Source: Mucidula mucida
Taxonomy: Eukaryota; Basidiomycota; Agaricomycetes; Agaricales; Physalacriaceae
Assembly: GCA_015501055.1 (NCBI GenBank)
Contig: JADNYV010000215.1
Coordinates: 1-60,509, forward strand
Direction of reading: 5' to 3'
DNA length: 60,509 nt
In this document: piece by piece, positions 33,167 through 43,748 of the stretch
Layout of the letters: each line of letters begins with the position of its first letter
Position numbering within the stretch: position 1 is the stretch's first letter
Notes under the pieces: model-generated
Databases searched by the model: none
Told to the model about the DNA's origin: nothing
What the model saw: the letters and a program-made list of their open reading frames with translations, nothing else
Program-made: the position numbers and the translations under genes

Positions 33167-34854
33167 ATGTCGCCCCCGCATACAACCCTTGGCGCTATGC
33201 TCATTGGTTTCATGGTTTCTACTCCGTACGTTCTTTGGACATTTTACTCTACATATTATCCTTTTCAAAGTCGATTGTAGAATCTACGGCATAACGTGTC
33301 TTCAGCTGTACCAATACTTCAGTCGGTATCCGAAGGACACGATATGGCTTAAGGTGGCCGTGCGTCCTCTCTTTATACACCATGAACGTTCATCTGAGGG
33401 GTGTATTGTATTGTACTTTCAGGTCGCCTCCGTCTGGTCAGTCACACCCGCTTTCGTCTTTTCGTCAAGTTTGAACACTTCGTAGGCTTCTTGAGACCTG
33501 CACGCAATGCATGACCTCGCACGCAATGTACTACTACCTGATTCTACATGAGAGCAATGTCGCCGAGTTGTCAACCATCGTCTGGTTTGTCTGTTCGCCA
33601 GCTTTGGAGTTAGTCCGCTTCTGATGATAAGGCTCTTTGTAGGAGTCTTCTGGTGCGTGCTTGCCGTACCATCGAGTCAATTTTGAGTCCCCAACGTGCT
33701 GCAGGTCCCACCTCTCATCAACGTAGGCATTTAAGATCCTGGCGCTTGTTCTGTTTCTAACTGTGTCTGAACAGGGCATCGAAGGGGCAATTGTCCAGAC
33801 GTACGTCTGCTGTCCGAATCAAGTGTCTGCTGGATCTCACATCACAGACTACTAGGTTCTTCGCATGGAGAATCTACATCAGTGCGTGATCGCGCTCCTT
33901 TAATCTTCTCCTTCCTGATAGCAGCTTGATGCAGTGAGCGATAAGAACGTGCTTCTATTTTCTGTTATCGTGCGTGGTCTAGTAGTCCGATGATTATGCG
34001 CACTGCCCTTGAATCTGTTCCAGTGCTCTCTGGCCGTCGCTCAACTGGGTCTCTCTTTCGGTATGCCTTCTTCTGCCTCTAGTGTATTAGTTGACTGATG
34101 GTCCATTCTCATGACCGCAGCTGTAACGATTCAAGGGTGCGTCTTCATCGAGAACTGATTGATACTGTGATTCAATCACTCGGATGGCAGATTACGGTTC
34201 CCAAACTCCGCAGAGACGCCCACTGGATCCGAACAGGTCGTTTCAGCGTGCTTCGCGATTGTGGCTGCCACCGATATAATCATCACTCTGAGCCTGTGTT
34301 ATTATCTACACATCCGAAAGTCTGGACATGAAAGGCACGTTATCATGACAGTGATACTTCGCTGGACTAATTAGGTGGTGTATGATAGAACGAATGGTAT
34401 CGTCAAGAAGCTGGTTGTGATCACAATCAACAACGGAATATTCACAAGTGTCGTGGCTCTTGCTGCATTTGTAACGAACCTAGCGGCTCCTACAACGATG
34501 TGGACCTTTGCGTTGTGTTTCTTCTTAGGAAAAGGTTCGCATCCTTCTGTTTCCCCTCCTGACTCGTAATGACGCCATCAGCGTATACGAATTCGCTTCT
34601 CTCGAGGTAAGTCCGTCATTGCGCCGTACGGTAGACTTAACTAACAGCCGCGTAGCCTGAACTCCCGTACAACCTCCCGGCATGAATTCGAGAACCCGGC
34701 CGATATCCCGCTCACCTCATCGTCGATGGGGCGGAAACTCCGAGTGAGTCCGCGTCAGACTGATACGCGCTTGCGGCGCTCTGATGAGATCGTAGACCGT
34801 CACGTCCAACTCCGGGTTCTCGCTGTCTCGGGGAAAGGACAAGGAAAGGGATGA
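33167..34854 (+). CDS. D​UF6534-type multi-pass membrane protein (copy B)
   Basis: Supported exons: 33167-33225, 33281-33359, 33423-33436, 33486 to about 33587, 33775-33800, 33856-33881, 33935-33969, 34024-34060, 34121-34136, 34191-34334, 34389-34534, 34582-34606 and 34656-34854. The pieces read TTLGAMLIGFMVSTP, IYGITCLQLYQYFSRYP, SHAMYYYLILHESNVAELST, VQTFFAWRIY, MSDKNVLLFSVI, CSLAVAQLGLSFAVTIQG, IVAATDIIITLSLCYYL, RTNGIVKKLVVITINNGIF, TTMWTFALCFFLGKAYTNSL and SSLNSRTTSRHEF, in the order of the Agaricomycete DUF6534 family (about seven helices, plasma or internal membrane, function unknown). The join between about 33587 and 33775 is not resolved in phase. The intron 34335-34388 is read as GC-AG; a 36-nt GT-AG alternative also keeps the frame. 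A decayed relative lies at 22606. Confidence 0.75.
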
Positions 34855-35431
34855 ATTTGCGACTGGAAGTGCTGGATTGGGTAACACGACAGGTTATTAC
34901 AGCCCTGAAGCGCTGTTCATAACACGCGAGGTCGAAACGTTTACAAGCTAGTAGAAGGTAGTCATCGGAGAGAGCTGGCCGGCCTTGGTTTCGAAACCTA
35001 CGATCAGTCTTGGTATGTCATGTAGACTTCGGAGGTACTACCGTACAGTGTAAGGAATCGTGTTATTATATTTGATCGATGCTTGTAAATTCAGAAGCTT
35101 GTCGCCATATCACCGAACTATCACCCTTTTCCCCTCTATAGGTTCCCTCAGCTGCGCCACACTCCTTGCCCATCATTCGTTCGTGTCAGACGGATGTAGA
35201 TGGCGTTTTGTTTGTCTTTTGTCTTTGTGAAGTGCACATCCTGGGTAAAGATTAGAGAGAACCCAACGGCAAAACATCGCCCTTGTCAACATGGATCAAA
35301 GACGAACCTCACTGGACCTTCAGGCGATATATATAACAATACATACTAAATATTTACATACATTCTTCGCATGGACCATTCATGTCACTGAACTCAAACC
35401 AGTGGGCTACTTATCTACAAGAACTGCCCAC
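34855..35431. other. Intergenic
   Basis: Between convergent genes; probably two 3' UTRs. AT-rich near 35325-35365. No gene recognised. Confidence 0.35.
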
Positions 35432-37637
35432 TCATTCTGTACCAGGCGGCAACGGAAAAGGACCATCATAACTCTCCGCGTCACCACCTGGCGGTACCGG
35501 GAACGGACCATCATATTCTTCGGACGGACCAGGCGGCGGAATATCCTCCAACTCCCACGACAGGTTCAAAAAGCTCTCATAGTAAGCCTCCACCGAATTC
35601 TCTCTGCCACTGTTATCCTTCTTCTCCTCACTGAGAGTGAGATCGGCCGGGTTCACACACAGCGGTGCTTCTTCCTGCTTCAATAATTGAGAAACCAAGA
35701 ACGACGTGAAAGGTCCGACCTCCTGTTCGGCTTGCGTATCCGGACTTTCTGCTTTCAACTGCGCTCCCTCCACCTCAGGAGCAGCAGCCGATGGCACCGA
35801 ATCGGGTCCAGATTCAAGCGAGGAGTCCACGCACGGCTCCCGCAACGACCCCGCCGCTGCTGGATCGTCCTCCGAAGGTGATACAGTAGAAGAGTCCTCG
35901 CGCATAAGCGAAGCCTGGATCACAGATACCCCTGCATCGAGTTCTTCAGCCTTGTGGGTAGGAAGGGGCGTGTTCCAGTGTTCATTCCTAACAGTGATAG
36001 TCGTCGGCTGTGGGTACGTGTACGCACCACTATAATAATGTATCTGACGGTCGGCTTCGTCCCAGACTAATGATGGCGAAGAGGATGGGGCGTGTAGAGG
36101 AAAAGAATATAGCTCGTCGGTGGTAGTTGGACGTCCACTCCCAGACGAGAAGCTGGGAAAACCTGCAGAGATTTCACGGTCGAGCGTTGCAACGGGGTCA
36201 TGTTTCAAATCAGCGTGATCCCCCACAATGCTCGGAAGCATGTAGGGGTAATGAAGGTGACTCGGGAAATGCAGATCTGGATATGCCTCTTCGTGGGCAT
36301 GATGATATGGATGGAAGGGAGTCGCTGCCCTGAGATAGTCGTCCGCTTGCCATTGGGCTGGGACAAGGACGAAGCGCGATGACGCCTGAGATTCTTGAGA
36401 CTGGGCTTCTTCGTATAGATCGGGAGCGCTGAGCCTTGAAGTCTGGCGTTGAACCGTATATTAGAATATAGACTTGCCCGCGTACAAAGGAGTTCATTAC
36501 TTACCGAGGGTTCACCCTGAGCCCGTCCAACCTGTTCGCGGGCGGAGGCATGCCTTTGGCGTCTCGCGCGCAACCTAATCTTCGAGTCACTGCGCTCAGA
36601 TGCCTGGCCTGGTTTCTCGGAATCTGCCGGCCTGTTCCTACTGTTGTAAAGCGCGAGGAGCTGGAGGATGCACTTCTTGTAGGAGTACTGCTCCGCTTCG
36701 TCCATATGGTTTTCCCATATTACTTTCAGCATCCGACGAGTGACGCGTTTATGTGTCTCTGTAAGCAAAAGCGCAAGCGGAAGCCGACCAAGACTTGCTT
36801 CCTGTTCCAACCAAGTCCCAACGATGCCTCTGTTTCGCACGATGTAAGGGACGGTCGGATCGTTTCTAGGGGGAGGAAGGGAAGATGATTCATCATAAAA
36901 ATCGCTTGAGGGTTCGGGGGCATAGAAGCCAAACAACGTTGAAAACTCTCTGTGATTGTGTAACTGATCAGCATTGGAACGAGAGGAAATATACTGAAAA
37001 CTTACTTATCAGCAATGAGGCGACTGACGAGTATAAAAACATCCAGTGCTACGCCTTCTTCGGATTGATAGATAACCTGTGTCGGCTTCGGGATATATTC
37101 CAGCTTACGACGTTTGTTACTGCGCTGCGGCGAAAAAGATTGCGCGCGCTTGGGCCGACGCTTTTTGTCGGGGATATGTGAAGTATGCTTCGGCTCTATG
37201 AGCAACAATCCTTCCCGCTCGCCCTTTCGGCGTTTCCTCTTCGGATGCGTGTGCGAAGACGAGTTTTCAGGAGAAGGAGACCGAAGACGTTTATGCGAAA
37301 GTCGTGGAGGCGGAATGAACTCCTCGCTGGGCGGGGAGCCAAGGGATAAATCGGGACGTTCATCTTCTCCGTCAGCGTCTTCCGATACATGGGCCGGGGA
37401 AGGAGAACGAGGGCGTTTGCGCGTTTCCGAATTATGTGGGTGGAGCGCTTCAGCATGAGGCTGCTGTTGCGCAAGATCGCCCGGTGAACCACGAAGAGGT
37501 AGCGACTGAACGCTCTCGTCGTGCCGTACCCGAACACGCTTCTGATGGCGAGGATCGGAGGACAAATTAGGCGGGGAAGGCGACCGAAGTCTCTTCCGCG
37601 AGGCCAGTATCTTCTCGTTGGGAGACGACCTAGACAT
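35432..37637 (-). CDS. Ser/Pro/Arg-rich probable nuclear protein
   Basis: Three main coding blocks: 37637 to about 37036 (start ATG 37637), about 37000-36506, and about 36395-35432, together some 650 residues. Block 1 is built on a degenerate repeat around RSPSP (RKRLRSPSPPNLSSD, RKRPRSPSPAHVSED, HKRLRSPSPENSSS), with several basic clusters (PKRKRRKGER, NKRRKLEY) that suggest nuclear import and phosphorylation. Block 2 (WLEQEASLGRLPLALLL, MLKVIWENHMDEAEQYSYKK) is predicted helical. Block 3 is acidic and Ser/Pro-rich and ends with a repeated DGPFPxPPG element. Intron borders are the most economical in-frame choices (about 35 or 65 nt for the first; GTAAGT donor at 36505 for the second). No domain recognised; it might act in transcription or RNA processing, but that rests on composition only. 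Confidence 0.6.
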
Positions 37638-38742
37638 TGAATGCAATTAGAGATGGTGCAGGTATCCGCAGAGTACTCACATAGTATGGACAAAAAGGAG
37701 AGCAATGTGGGACCATGTAGGGCACAGTCAGCCTCTTTTATACAAGGCAGCATCCACATTTCGACAGGTTCCGACAAGTTATTTGCCGTCATGATATGGA
37801 ATGATTTCGGGTACGAGAAATGGAAGAGTTTGGACTGTGTGGGCGTTAACAGAGTGATGGCACCGTTTCTCCTTCAGGTCTGGTAGCGAGGAGATAGGCG
37901 ATCAATTTCCCGGGCACATCGAGAGCGAAAGACACTAGCGCAGGACGCGTCTCAGGTTTAAACGTAGGCGAACAATGCTATACTGTCCTGGTGAGATTAA
38001 ACTTTCTGTTGTCCTGGAGTTGGTTGAAGCCGACTTTGTAAAATGTCAAAGGGTGATACCAAGGCTCAATTGGACGTTGGATCCGGATATGTGACCACTC
38101 TTTCATTTGACGGTGGCGCAAGGTCGAGCTGAAGCTGGTGATGATTGTGGTTGGAAGGAAATGGAGTTACCCTAACCTTAAGCCTTTGATTTTTGCTTAG
38201 CTCGGGTCCACGTGACCTCAGACGCGTCCTGGTCTTTTGGAGGCGTCCAACGACCCAGATACATGTTTTTCATGAGCCTCAATGTATGCAGAGCTTCTCT
38301 GGCGGATGAACTATCCGGCCTGCGGCCCTTGCCCATACTGCATTGTGCTTTGCTCCCTCGCCGCTACATTTGTCTGCTTCCGGATAGACTTGGTATATTC
38401 GCTAAGTAACATGTGAGCGTCACGTTAAAGTCCGAAGATAAACAGCACTTCCCAGTCCGTGCTTGACAATCACAGCTAAACAGTTTTAGCATTATCCGTC
38501 GTCACACATTCCCGGCCCGGATTTTTGAACCGAGACCTTCAACAAGCAGCTTTCATGTTCATTCAGTCCCAGTATCTTCAAAGAAAGCGACTCTGCAGAG
38601 GCTTCATCCAGTCAACTTCGATATCTCTTTGCTGAACGCTGAATATTCGCCATCGGCTATTATCTCCGAATGCCGACGGCATTTCGCACTTATCATCAGG
38701 ATTGCGTTATCTCTTTCGTCAACAACTCTCACATCGACGTCC
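37638..38742. other. Divergent intergenic region
   Basis: About 1.1 kb between the minus-strand RSPSP protein and the plus-strand aldo/keto reductase, so it holds both promoters. No gene recognised. Confidence 0.4.
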
Positions 38743-40243
38743 ATGTCGATATTCCCAGGAAAGTACGAGGCGCTTCCGACCTACGTCAACGAGGACGAGA
38801 AGCCCAAGCCTGCCAAAAAGCGCTGCATTGCTCGCATTCTCGCTGCTACAATCCTGCTTGTCATGCTGCTCACGACGTCGGCGCGCTTTATCTCGCGACG
38901 AGGACTGTCTGGAATCTTTGGCATGAGATGCCACCACTCTACTTCCTTTAATGGTCTGCCTACGCATTATACACTGCCTTCAGGCGACAAAATTCCGTCT
39001 GTAGCACTTGGTGCGGCATGTCTTAGTCGTTTGAGTCAGTTACTAATCAAATGGCAGGTGTATGGAAGGCAGGTAAGGACGAGGTCGGCCGAGCAGTCAA
39101 GGTAATAAGCGACGCAGATGCCTTCTATTCTCTCTAATTGAATTACAGACTGCTCTGGATGCCGGATACAAGCACATCGATGGAGCGTGGGTCTATAGAG
39201 TATGTGCTTACCACTTGGGATAACTAACAAACGTATTGACGTTGCTAGAATGAAGAGGAAGTCGGCCAAGCATTGGTCGAATCTGGCGTTAAGAGGGAAG
39301 ATGTCTGGCTTACATCCAAGGTATGTCCTCTCGAGCAACCACCTACTCTTACTGAACGTCACTCAGCTCTGGAATATCTTCCACGCCCCAGAAGACGTTG
39401 AAAAGGCCCTTGACATTTCTCTCAAAGCGCTCGGCGTTGATTATCTTGACCTCTACATCATCCACTGGCCGCTCGCCCTGAACAAGGATGGTTCGGTATA
39501 CGACAAAGAGCTCACAGAGAACCCGTATCCTACTTGGAAGGCCCTCGAGGAACTGGTCGACAAAGGCAAAGTCAGGAATATCGGCCTCAGCAAGTACGTG
39601 CCATAATTCTCTCATTCTTGTTACGCGCCGACGCCTTGCCAGTTTCAGCATTCGTCGCATGCAGAATCTTACCGCCAATCCGCTCAAATACCAGCCAGCC
39701 ATCAATCAAGTTGAGATCAACTTTTGGTTCCCTCAAGTCGAATTGCTAGAGGTATATCTTCTTCGCTTTGCAAGTATTTGTGAACTCATTTGCGAAACTA
39801 GTGGGCTAAAGAAAATAATTTGCTCCTCGAAGCGTATTCTCCTCTTGGCTCGGACGGACGCGTCGGTGCATCACTCGGTGTACCGGAAGTGAAAGAGATT
39901 GCCGCTGAGCTCGGTATGACACCTGCTCAGGTTATCATCTCCTGGCACGTCCAGCGTGGGGTATGTCCTTTCTCTTCCTTCGATAAACATAAGTAGCTAA
40001 CCATCACGCCACCAGACTGTCGTTCTTCCCAAAAGTGTTACGCCCTCTCGTGTCGTAGAAAATCTGCACAGTGAGCTTCCTTCCCTTGTTGAAGTGCAAC
40101 GATCAATGACCTGTCGACTCGTAGTAACAAAACTGCCTGACCACTTGTTTGAGAAGCTGGAGAACGCGGCGCGTGCGCACCCACCTCAAAGAGGACTAAA
40201 CCCGAGCAAGGGCTGGGGCCTCGATTTCGATATTTTCGATTAA
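38743..40243 (+). CDS. Aldo/keto reductase with N-terminal membrane anchor
   Basis: Nine exons (38743-39010, 39058-39101, 39149-39199, 39249-39320, 39367-39593, 39643-39751, 39802-39960, 40016-40070, 40125-40243) join to 367 residues without a break. Residues about 29-46 form a hydrophobic segment (ARILAATILLVMLLTTSA) preceded by a basic cluster, i.e. a signal anchor not found in ordinary cytosolic family members. The rest is a complete AKR: ALDAGYKHIDGAWVYRNEEE (Asp115, Tyr120), WLTSK (Lys145), YIIHWP (His178), KVRNIGLSNFS, NQVEINFWFPQ, YSPLGSDGR and VVLPKSVTPSRVVEN for NADP(H) binding. It should reduce aldehydes or sugars; with the anchor it would sit on the ER or another membrane. Substrate unknown. 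Confidence 0.92.
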
Positions 40244-40403
40244 AAGAAATGTGTACGTCGTATGAATGAAGAGCGAGGTGGCCATCAAAGATTCAATGTA
40301 GTCGCGTGATTGACCGTGGGGGAATGACAAGAATTTCCCTGTTAATGGTGACATGCTCTAGATCCTCTCATAAACCTACGCCACCATAATCATCACCTCA
40401 AAT

Positions 40404-40691
40404 ATGCCACGTACGCCCTCCCCGCCTCTTGTCTTCGGCGTTCGGCTTCAACGCACATTGGCTAACCTGGAGGCGGCCTCCGTCAAACAGATGAATTTAC
40501 ATCGGGACGAAGAGCTTCGGGCCAAGCTCGAACACGCTCGGCGGAGCATTCGCAAACGCAAAGGGCTGAGCCTTGGACTCTTGGTGGTCGTCGTGGTCGT
40601 CGTTGTTGTATGGAAGACCGTGGTGTCCAAGAGAAACCCCAATGATTCGGGGGAGCCAGTCGATGATTTTATGCATCTTTGGAGCCATTAG
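40404..40691 (+). CDS. Small single-pass membrane protein (tandem copy 1)
   Basis: A 95-codon frame. It has a charged, probably coiled-coil N-terminal half (NLHRDEELRAKLEHARRSIR), a basic border (RKRKG), one membrane segment of leucines and a run of valines (LSLGLLVVVVVVVVVW) and a short tail ending EPVDDFMHLWSH. An intron beginning right after MPR (GTACGC) is possible because the second copy appears to have one there. Upstream sequence (CGTGATTGACCGTGGG... CACCTCAAATATGCCACGTA) also recurs before copy 2. No known family. Confidence 0.6.
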   Translation: MPRTPSPPLVFGVRLQRTLANLEAASVKQMNLHRDEELRAKLEHARRSIRKRKGLSLGLLVVVVVVVVVWKTVVSKRNPNDSGEPVDDFMHLWSH

Positions 40692-40879
40692 GAAGACAGC
40701 AGTATGGCACTACAATGTACAGTCCGAATGCAAGAGACGTGATTTCCAGGCTATTTATCCCGTGACGGCACTGCCAAACGAAAGACATTTGTGTCTTTAA
40801 TAGTATGAGAATTATGTCCTCGGTTTCCACGAGGCGCATCAATGACCGAAGGCAGTGGGCAATGCTGGGGCAATGCATT

Positions 40880-41367
40880 CGCGTGATTGTCCTGACCGTG
40901 GGAGATACTTGACAAGAATCACCTCGTTAATTGATGTTATATATTTGCCAAGAAGCCACATCATATCTCAACCTCCACGTCCATCATCATCACCGCAAAC
41001 ATGCCACGTACGCCCTTCCTCCCCCAGACCTTCAACTAACTTCTCATCTTTGACCAGTGCCTACTACCGAACCCGAAGAAGACAACGGTATCGCGTTGCT
41101 TCAAAGCACATTCACTACCCTTCGCGCGGAGAACACGTCTCTCAAGCAGAGGAACTCGAGGCGCGGGTTGGAGAGCTTCAGAGAAAGCGCAAGGGGTTGA
41201 TCCTTGGACTCTTGGTGGCCCTCGTCGTTGTTGTAGCATGGAGCACTCAGAGCGAAAGGCGAGGCTTTGGGCTGCGTCCTGACGGAAGGCTGTATGTGCC
41301 CAAGAGAAGCCCCAATTATGCGGGCGAGCCAGTTGATGATTTTATGCATCTTTGGGGCCATGATTAG
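40880..41367 (+). pseudogene. Tandem copy 2 of the small membrane protein
   Basis: Starts at ATG 41001 (MP, then a GTACGC...GACCAG intron) and continues PTTEPEEDNGIALLQSTFT, RAENTSLKQ. The coding then shifts by one base near 41147 to EELEARVGELQRKRKGL, the membrane segment ILGLLVALVVVVAW and the same tail EPVDDFMHLW as copy 1, preceded by an extra RPDGRLYVPKRSPN. The upstream region from about 40880 is also duplicated. The frame change makes it probably non-functional unless an unrecognised small intron bridges it. Confidence 0.55.
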
Positions 41368-41878
41368 GAAGATGGTGGTGGGGACGACTCTTGTGTATGG
41401 CATTGATGCGAATCGAAGTAATTTCTGTGGATTAGTCTGACGAGTGGAAGGAGGTAAGTATTTGAGGTCTAGATCTTTTGTGCCAAGGTAATTGCCGTAT
41501 ATATTTCGGTTGAAGTCCCGCCACGTTGTCGCTGTCAAGGTCTTCTAGCCGACGTTATGCGGCGACTTGAACACAGTACAGTAATTTCCACCTGTTCTCG
41601 ACGACCTACGAAATCTTGGATACTTGTTGAGTACTAAAGCAAAGCATTTCGGGACGGTCTACTCATTAACCGGCGTATTACTGCGGATGGGCTGCCAACT
41701 GTCTTCGATTGAAGTCGAAGGCAAACACTCCCCAACAGGGGGCTTCGATTTCCTAGTACCCCTCAAAGAAACGTTTGACTGCTACTTCGACAAAGGGATA
41801 CTTTTGGTACGCACATTTGCCTCTGCTCGTTAAGTAGTCCTCTTCCTCGGCCTGCTAGTAGCACGCGCAGACTCGAAA
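41368..41878. other. Intergenic
   Basis: No supported gene. A 69-codon frame at 41624-41833 directly upstream of the next gene could be a leader exon but has no start context or motif. Confidence 0.3.
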
Positions 41879-43373
41879 ATGCCACCCAACACTACCGAAT
41901 TCTGGATTGGCCTGCCCCCGTTCCTTTTCCTTGTCAAAGGGGGTAGTCGTCCTACATATTACGCAGAAACGCATACAACGCTCGTCGACCTCGCTCGCCT
42001 ATACACTGATGGCCCATCGATTGCTGTTGGGGAAACGATCGAGGTGCGACAATATGAACATTCTCAAAAGCTTCACAAAATTATGACCGTGTGCTGGAAC
42101 CTGCTCAATCTAAACACTATGCCTGACTTTTGATCCTACGTAGCACAAAACATTTCGCGCAAACGTACACCGGCTACAACAAGGAAGACCATTCACCATG
42201 CAGCGCTCGGACACACGGGTATGAGCAGAGGTTAGGGCAAAGTCCGAAGTCTGGGGATCAGATGGACCGGACTTGCTCAAGGAGATGCAGGCTGCCGCTG
42301 AACGTTCCATGCGCGAGCGATATCGATCGGCAAGTCCAGCGCGCTCCTACATCATGATTTCTTCGGATGAGGAAGAAGATGATGGCGCACAGGAGCCAGG
42401 CGGACGTGTATATCGGACACCCTATACTGGCAAGCGGGAGCCGACTCCTGAAGTAGAGCTTCTTGCTAAACCTTCACCTACACCCGCTCGCAGGACAAAC
42501 GCGAGGACTCTTAGGAATCAGGCGCGAGGTGTGGCCGGGACGAGTTCTGTCCCTTCGCAGACTTCCAGTGATTCGCATCCCACTATCCGTCATCCTCGTA
42601 GTACCATCAAAGCAGAATCAAGCGATCACGTTCTCACCCCCCCTCCCACCGATTCTGCCATTTCTAACGCGCGTGGAGTTCCCCAACAAAGAGCTCCCGC
42701 TCCGCTGCCGTGAAGTAGAGGTCCTCCTACCTGCCTCCGCCAAAACTCTTGTTGGGGCGGGAAAGCGGAATACTACTGGTCCTGTAAATGTTTTAAATCA
42801 GAAGCTGCCATCGCATCGACGTCTGCTGATACGCCTGCGACTCCTAATCCCTTAGCCACTATGCAGTCGGGTTTGTTCTCCTCTTCCTCTCACCGTAGAG
42901 AAGCGAAGCCCCGGCGAGGACGAAGCATTTCGTCAGAAACTAGCATTGATGCCCCTCCTCTGACTCGTCTACGTGTGTCTTAAGAGCAGACCCGGACGCA
43001 AACTCCTCTCTCCGAGCTCTCAGCCCTTACAAAGTCATCCGATAGTACCGGGATTTCTGACTCGGATCTCCCTGTGGATTGCGTCAATTTACCCGTGACC
43101 ACTCTACTCAAGTGTGGCGTCCATGGGGAGAAGTTGTACAAGATATTGTTGGGTCGGAGAAAGGTAAAGGCTGAAACACCGGTATGTAAAATCACTTTTG
43201 GCGCCAACTTGAAGTGTTGTTACGGTTATGCTGATTGTGCTTTTCTGCAGTGCGGTCAGTGTGTAAAGAAAGGCAGGACTTGTTTCATCGGAAGGTTTAA
43301 TAAACGTGGCAGGCCCACGAAGAACTGTATATACTGTCAGTCTTATAGTGTTAGCTGTTCACTAGGTGGCTGA
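41879..43373 (+). pseudogene. Zinc-cluster-like protein gene with three in-frame stops
   Basis: Exon 41879-42088 (FWIGLPPFLFLVKGG, VGETIEVRQYEHSQ) joins by a 55-nt intron to a frame running from 42144 to 43373. That frame is interrupted only by TGA at 42222, TGA at 42711 and TAA at 42981, all in the same phase. Between them it reads as one protein: DLLKEMQAAAERSMRERYRS, acidic ISSDEEEDD, Ser/Pro-rich middle. The C-terminal part is C-x2-C-x6-C-x14-C-x2-C-x6-C (CGQC...GRTC...CIYC...VSC), after an in-frame 69-nt intron (43182-43250). That spacing resembles a Zn2Cys6 cluster, though at the C-terminus. Each stop can arise from CGA or CAA by one C-to-T change. It would have been a nuclear protein. 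If the stops are real, only short pieces can be made. Confidence 0.65.
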
Positions 43374-43748
43374 AATCATGGAAAACGTGAGGCGTAGCGA
43401 ACACTTGTCACTAGTACTACCTTAACAATGCTGTATGTTCCAGATACCACTGTAATTCGAAGTTGTAGTATAAACTGAGCTGCGTGTGTAGAATGGTCGT
43501 AGTATCCAGCTATCATTTGAAGTTCGGGATACATTACTGCTAGCCGAATGGTGAATGAAACCCTTCTCACAGGCAACTGCTGATTCCTGAACTTCACGCC
43601 CTCATAGATTTTTGTCAACACGTCATAAAACCGCTCTCCAATTCCAAGATTTCGCAAAGAAATGTGATCATAACTTGTAAGGACATACTCATAGCCTACT
43701 GTTCATAACTAACAACGGCATAAACATCGTTCATTATCTACTTTCGAG
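43374..43748. other. Intergenic between convergent genes
   Basis: No gene recognised; a 93-codon frame on the minus strand (43376-43657) has no motif. Confidence 0.35.

Noticed and set aside
18362..40243. Secondary-metabolite cluster (P450 plus two aldo/keto reductases)
   Set aside because: The three genes are far apart, interleaved with unrelated and dead genes, and no polyketide, peptide or terpene synthase is present in the window.
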